Source: Actinomycetota bacterium
GTDB taxonomy: Bacteria; Actinomycetota; Acidimicrobiia; Acidimicrobiales; AC-25
Reading direction: 5' to 3'
Assembly: GCA_005888395.1 (NCBI GenBank)
Contig: VAXF01000023.1
Location: forward strand, 1-7,302
DNA: 7,302 nt
Below the pieces are notes generated by a model, which ran no database searches, had not been told where the DNA came from, and was given only the letters and a program-made list of their open reading frames with translations. Numbering within the stretch: position 1 is the first letter of the stretch; each line of letters starts with the position of its first letter. The position numbers and the translations under genes are program-made. Positions 6,011 through 7,302 of the stretch are shown here, one piece after another.

Positions 6011-6487
6011 ATGAGCGCGGACGAACTGTGGGTCGAGGTGTATCAGGGTGAGGTGCTCGGGGAGGCCTTGTTCGGCCTGCTGACCGAGCGCGAGCAGGAT
6101 CCGGCCCGGCGTCGCCAGCTCGAGACGCTGGTGGTGCTCGAAAGGTCGACGAAAGAGCTGGCCGCGCCGGTGCTGGCGCGGCGCGCGCTCGAGCCCGGCG
6201 ACACCGCCGTGACGGTCGCGTCGGCCGCGGCGATCGCGGATGCTGTCAGCGCGATGCCGTGGGAGCGGTTCGTCGCGTCGCTCGAGCCTGGCACGGCGGA
6301 GTTCCTCGCCAAGTACCGCCGGCTGGTGGAGCTGGCCGAGGACGACAGCGAGCGCGAGGTCGCCGAGACCTTCGTCGCTCATGAGCGCGCCCTGGCGAGC
6401 TTCGCTCGCCGCGCCCTCGGCCAGGAGCCCGGCGAGCCCTTGGAACCGATCCTGTCGCTGCCCCACGTCGCCGCCGCCGTCGTGTAG
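6011..6487 (+). CDS. Hypothetical helical protein downstream of mrp
   Basis: I do not recognise this 158-residue protein. It is predicted to be almost entirely alpha-helical and soluble, with no signal peptide and no cysteine. Helices are expected at about 4-27 (LWVEVYQGEVLGEALFGLL), 31-60, 68-90, 93-110 and 113-136, with acidic residues E14, E18, E38, E44, E107, E119 and E125 and one histidine, H124, in the last helix. This layout recalls ferritin-like four-helix bundles, but neither helix has a proper ExxH motif (the nearest is E119-x4-H124), so metal binding is not supported. The ATG at 6011 is the only good start; a GGGG stretch 8 bases upstream is a weak ribosome site. Codon use matches the preceding genes. 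It lies 31 bases after mrp in the same direction, so co-transcription is likely. It is probably a real gene of unknown role. Confidence 0.75.
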   Translation: MSADELWVEVYQGEVLGEALFGLLTEREQDPARRRQLETLVVLERSTKELAAPVLARRALEPGDTAVTVASAAAIADAVSAMPWERFVASLEPGTAEFLAKYRRLVELAEDDSEREVAETFVAHERALASFARRALGQEPGEPLEPILSLPHVAAAVV

Positions 6488-6541
6488 CGGACCCGCGCCG
6501 TCAGCGAGGGCCACGACAGTCGACCAGGCCAGTGTTCGACA

Positions 6542-6931
6542 ATGACGCCAGAGGCGACGGAGGCAACTAGGCCACTATGTCTCATGGTGTCAGGGCACGG
6601 TTGGACAGACGACGAAGTCGTCGCTGCGTTCGTCAGGTGGTGTCACGCGACCGACAGACGCCTCGAGATGGTCCACCAGGGCGAAGTTGAGAGAGCGTGG
6701 CGCGCAGTTCTGTCCGCGATCGAAGTCCTCGGCGAGGACGAAGACGAGGCCCTCTGCTGCGTCGGTGCTTCGTTCCTAGAGGATCTTGTCCAGGACCATC
6801 ATCACGAGCTGTGGCCGCGAATCAAAGCCGCGGCCGAGGGCAGCAGAAGGTTCCGGCTTGCCCTGGAATGCGTACATCTGCCGCGAGCGTTAGGCGGAAG
6901 AGTCAAGGAGTTGTTGGCGCGGTTCGACTGA
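6542..6931 (+). CDS. DUF6869-like small protein with atypical codon use
   Basis: The 129-residue product resembles the DUF6869 family of small helical proteins of unknown function. The best match is the stretch from about 44: VERAWRAVLSAI, then CVGASFLEDLVQDHHHELWP, then a basic helix ending RRFRLALECV, following the family pattern 'aW..i......D.....vGAGpLEdLl..hg......I...a..d.rFr.aL'. It extends about 20 residues beyond that. Base use differs from the genes to the left: by my count 38 of 129 codons end in A or T, four arginines are AGA and three AGG, and one leucine is TTA (6890-6892). That suggests acquisition by transfer. The start could be ATG 6542 or the internal ATG at 6584 (residue 15); neither has a clear ribosome site. 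No membrane segment or signal peptide is seen. The family call is from memory of its pattern, so moderate. Confidence 0.7.
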   Translation: MTPEATEATRPLCLMVSGHGWTDDEVVAAFVRWCHATDRRLEMVHQGEVERAWRAVLSAIEVLGEDEDEALCCVGASFLEDLVQDHHHELWPRIKAAAEGSRRFRLALECVHLPRALGGRVKELLARFD

Positions 6932-7025
6932 CGCGCAGACCTCTTCCGGGAGCCAGGTTGGTCGAGAGCGACGACCGCGCTCCAGGCGAATGTTCGGGAA
7001 TCTCTCCAGCAAACTCTGTCGAGCA
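6932..7025. other. Intergenic gap between convergent genes; no terminator seen
   Basis: These 94 bases lie between the stop codons of the DUF6869-like gene and the convergent partial gene. I looked for a GC-rich stem followed by a T-run on either strand and found none; the short complementary GAG/CTC pieces around 6964-6982 do not form a convincing hairpin. Confidence 0.5.
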
Positions 7026-7302
7026 CTACCGAAGGGGCGGACGGAGGCCCCTGAACGTGCCGACGATGCGGTAGTAGGCCCCGTCCGACTTTCCCGTCGG
7101 GAACCCCTCCGCCGGGTACAGCCATCGGCCGCGCAGCCGAAAGGACGGGGGACCGTCGCCTTTGGCGTCGGAAGCCGTATAGGCCGCGTCTCGGTAGAGG
7201 TAATAGAGCGGCAAACGACTGCGGGCGGGGATGACCGGCCACGGCTGACCGCGCCGCACCCTGGCGTGGGGGATCCGCAGAACTCGCCTGTCGGGGTTCC
7301 TC
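7026..7302 (-). CDS. Hypothetical protein, C-terminal part only (5' end beyond window)
   Basis: The frame is open from the right edge to a TAG at 7026-7028, giving about 91 residues of the C-terminus of a longer protein. A GTG at 7257-7259 could be read as a start, but the frame stays open upstream of it, so it is more likely internal. The visible sequence is rich in arginine, proline and aromatic residues: PLYYLYRDAAYTASDAKGDG, then a probable beta-rich segment with GRWLYPAEGFPTGKSDG and AYYRIVGTFRGLRPPL at the end. No family is recognised and no membrane helix is visible. Third-position GC is high but less extreme than in the left part. Some chance remains that the frame is not coding, since only a fragment is visible; the clean stop and codon use favour a real gene. 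Confidence 0.5.
   Translation of the reverse strand, partial: RNPDRRVLRIPHARVRRGQPWPVIPARSRLPLYYLYRDAAYTASDAKGDGPPSFRLRGRWLYPAEGFPTGKSDGAYYRIVGTFRGLRPPLR

Noticed and set aside
4741..6012. 423-residue - strand open frame opposite mrp
   Set aside because: It is a mirror of mrp codons (R, D, H, G, L rich) without domain signatures, while mrp has full Walker motifs.
6519..6540. Inverted repeat GTCGA-N12-TCGAC before the DUF6869-like gene
   Set aside because: A 5-base arm with a 12-base gap is expected by chance in this sequence, and there is no T-run to make it a terminator.
6697..7242. Open frames on both strands (6697-7074 + and 6802-7242 -) across the right end
   Set aside because: Both overlap the DUF6869-like gene and the partial gene, have no recognisable features, and have no plausible start signals.

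Overview
The window is high-GC bacterial DNA with a strongly GC-biased third codon position. It is compactly arranged: stop/start overlaps, several GTG or TTG starts, and one promoter that looks leaderless. The Mrp protein lacks the C-terminal CxxC, as actinobacterial members of the family do, and a SufR-type regulator is present. Together these suggest an actinobacterium, perhaps from a deep or uncultured group such as the Acidimicrobiia. This placement is inference; no rRNA or other decisive marker is present.

Positions 2-2986 (+ strand) hold the end of a System I cytochrome c maturation operon: the C-terminal two thirds of the heme lyase ccmF (cut by the left edge), the thioredoxin-like ccmG/dsbE, the apocytochrome reductase ccmH, and a ccmI-like TPR protein. 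The first three genes are joined by 4-base stop/start overlaps and the fourth follows after 8 bases. Their products form the late part of the pathway: CcmG and CcmH keep the apocytochrome CXXCH cysteines reduced, CcmI holds the apoprotein, and CcmF attaches heme.

Positions 2975-4795 (- strand) hold a second transcription unit: a SufR-like iron-sulfur-sensing repressor (GTG start) followed 9 bases later by an IscS/NifS-type cysteine desulfurase (GTG start), whose end overlaps the end of ccmI by 12 bases. Divergently, on the + strand, lies the Mrp/ApbC P-loop ATPase (4867-5979), an iron-sulfur carrier or scaffold. The 71-base intergenic region holds a perfect 12-bp palindrome (4809-4820) next to a -10-like hexamer whose spacing predicts a leaderless sufR-like transcript. 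This is read as a small iron-sulfur cluster homeostasis locus controlled from a shared operator. Two desulfurase positions that usually contact PLP carry unusual residues, which makes that gene worth a closer look.

A small all-helical protein of unknown function follows mrp (6011-6487). From about 6490 the character changes. A DUF6869-like small gene (6542-6931) uses many A/T-ending codons, four AGA and one TTA, unlike the genes before it. The right edge holds the C-terminal part of an unrecognised gene on the - strand (7026 to the edge). This last part looks like accessory DNA. No tRNA, rRNA, CRISPR array, insertion sequence or convincing intrinsic terminator was seen.
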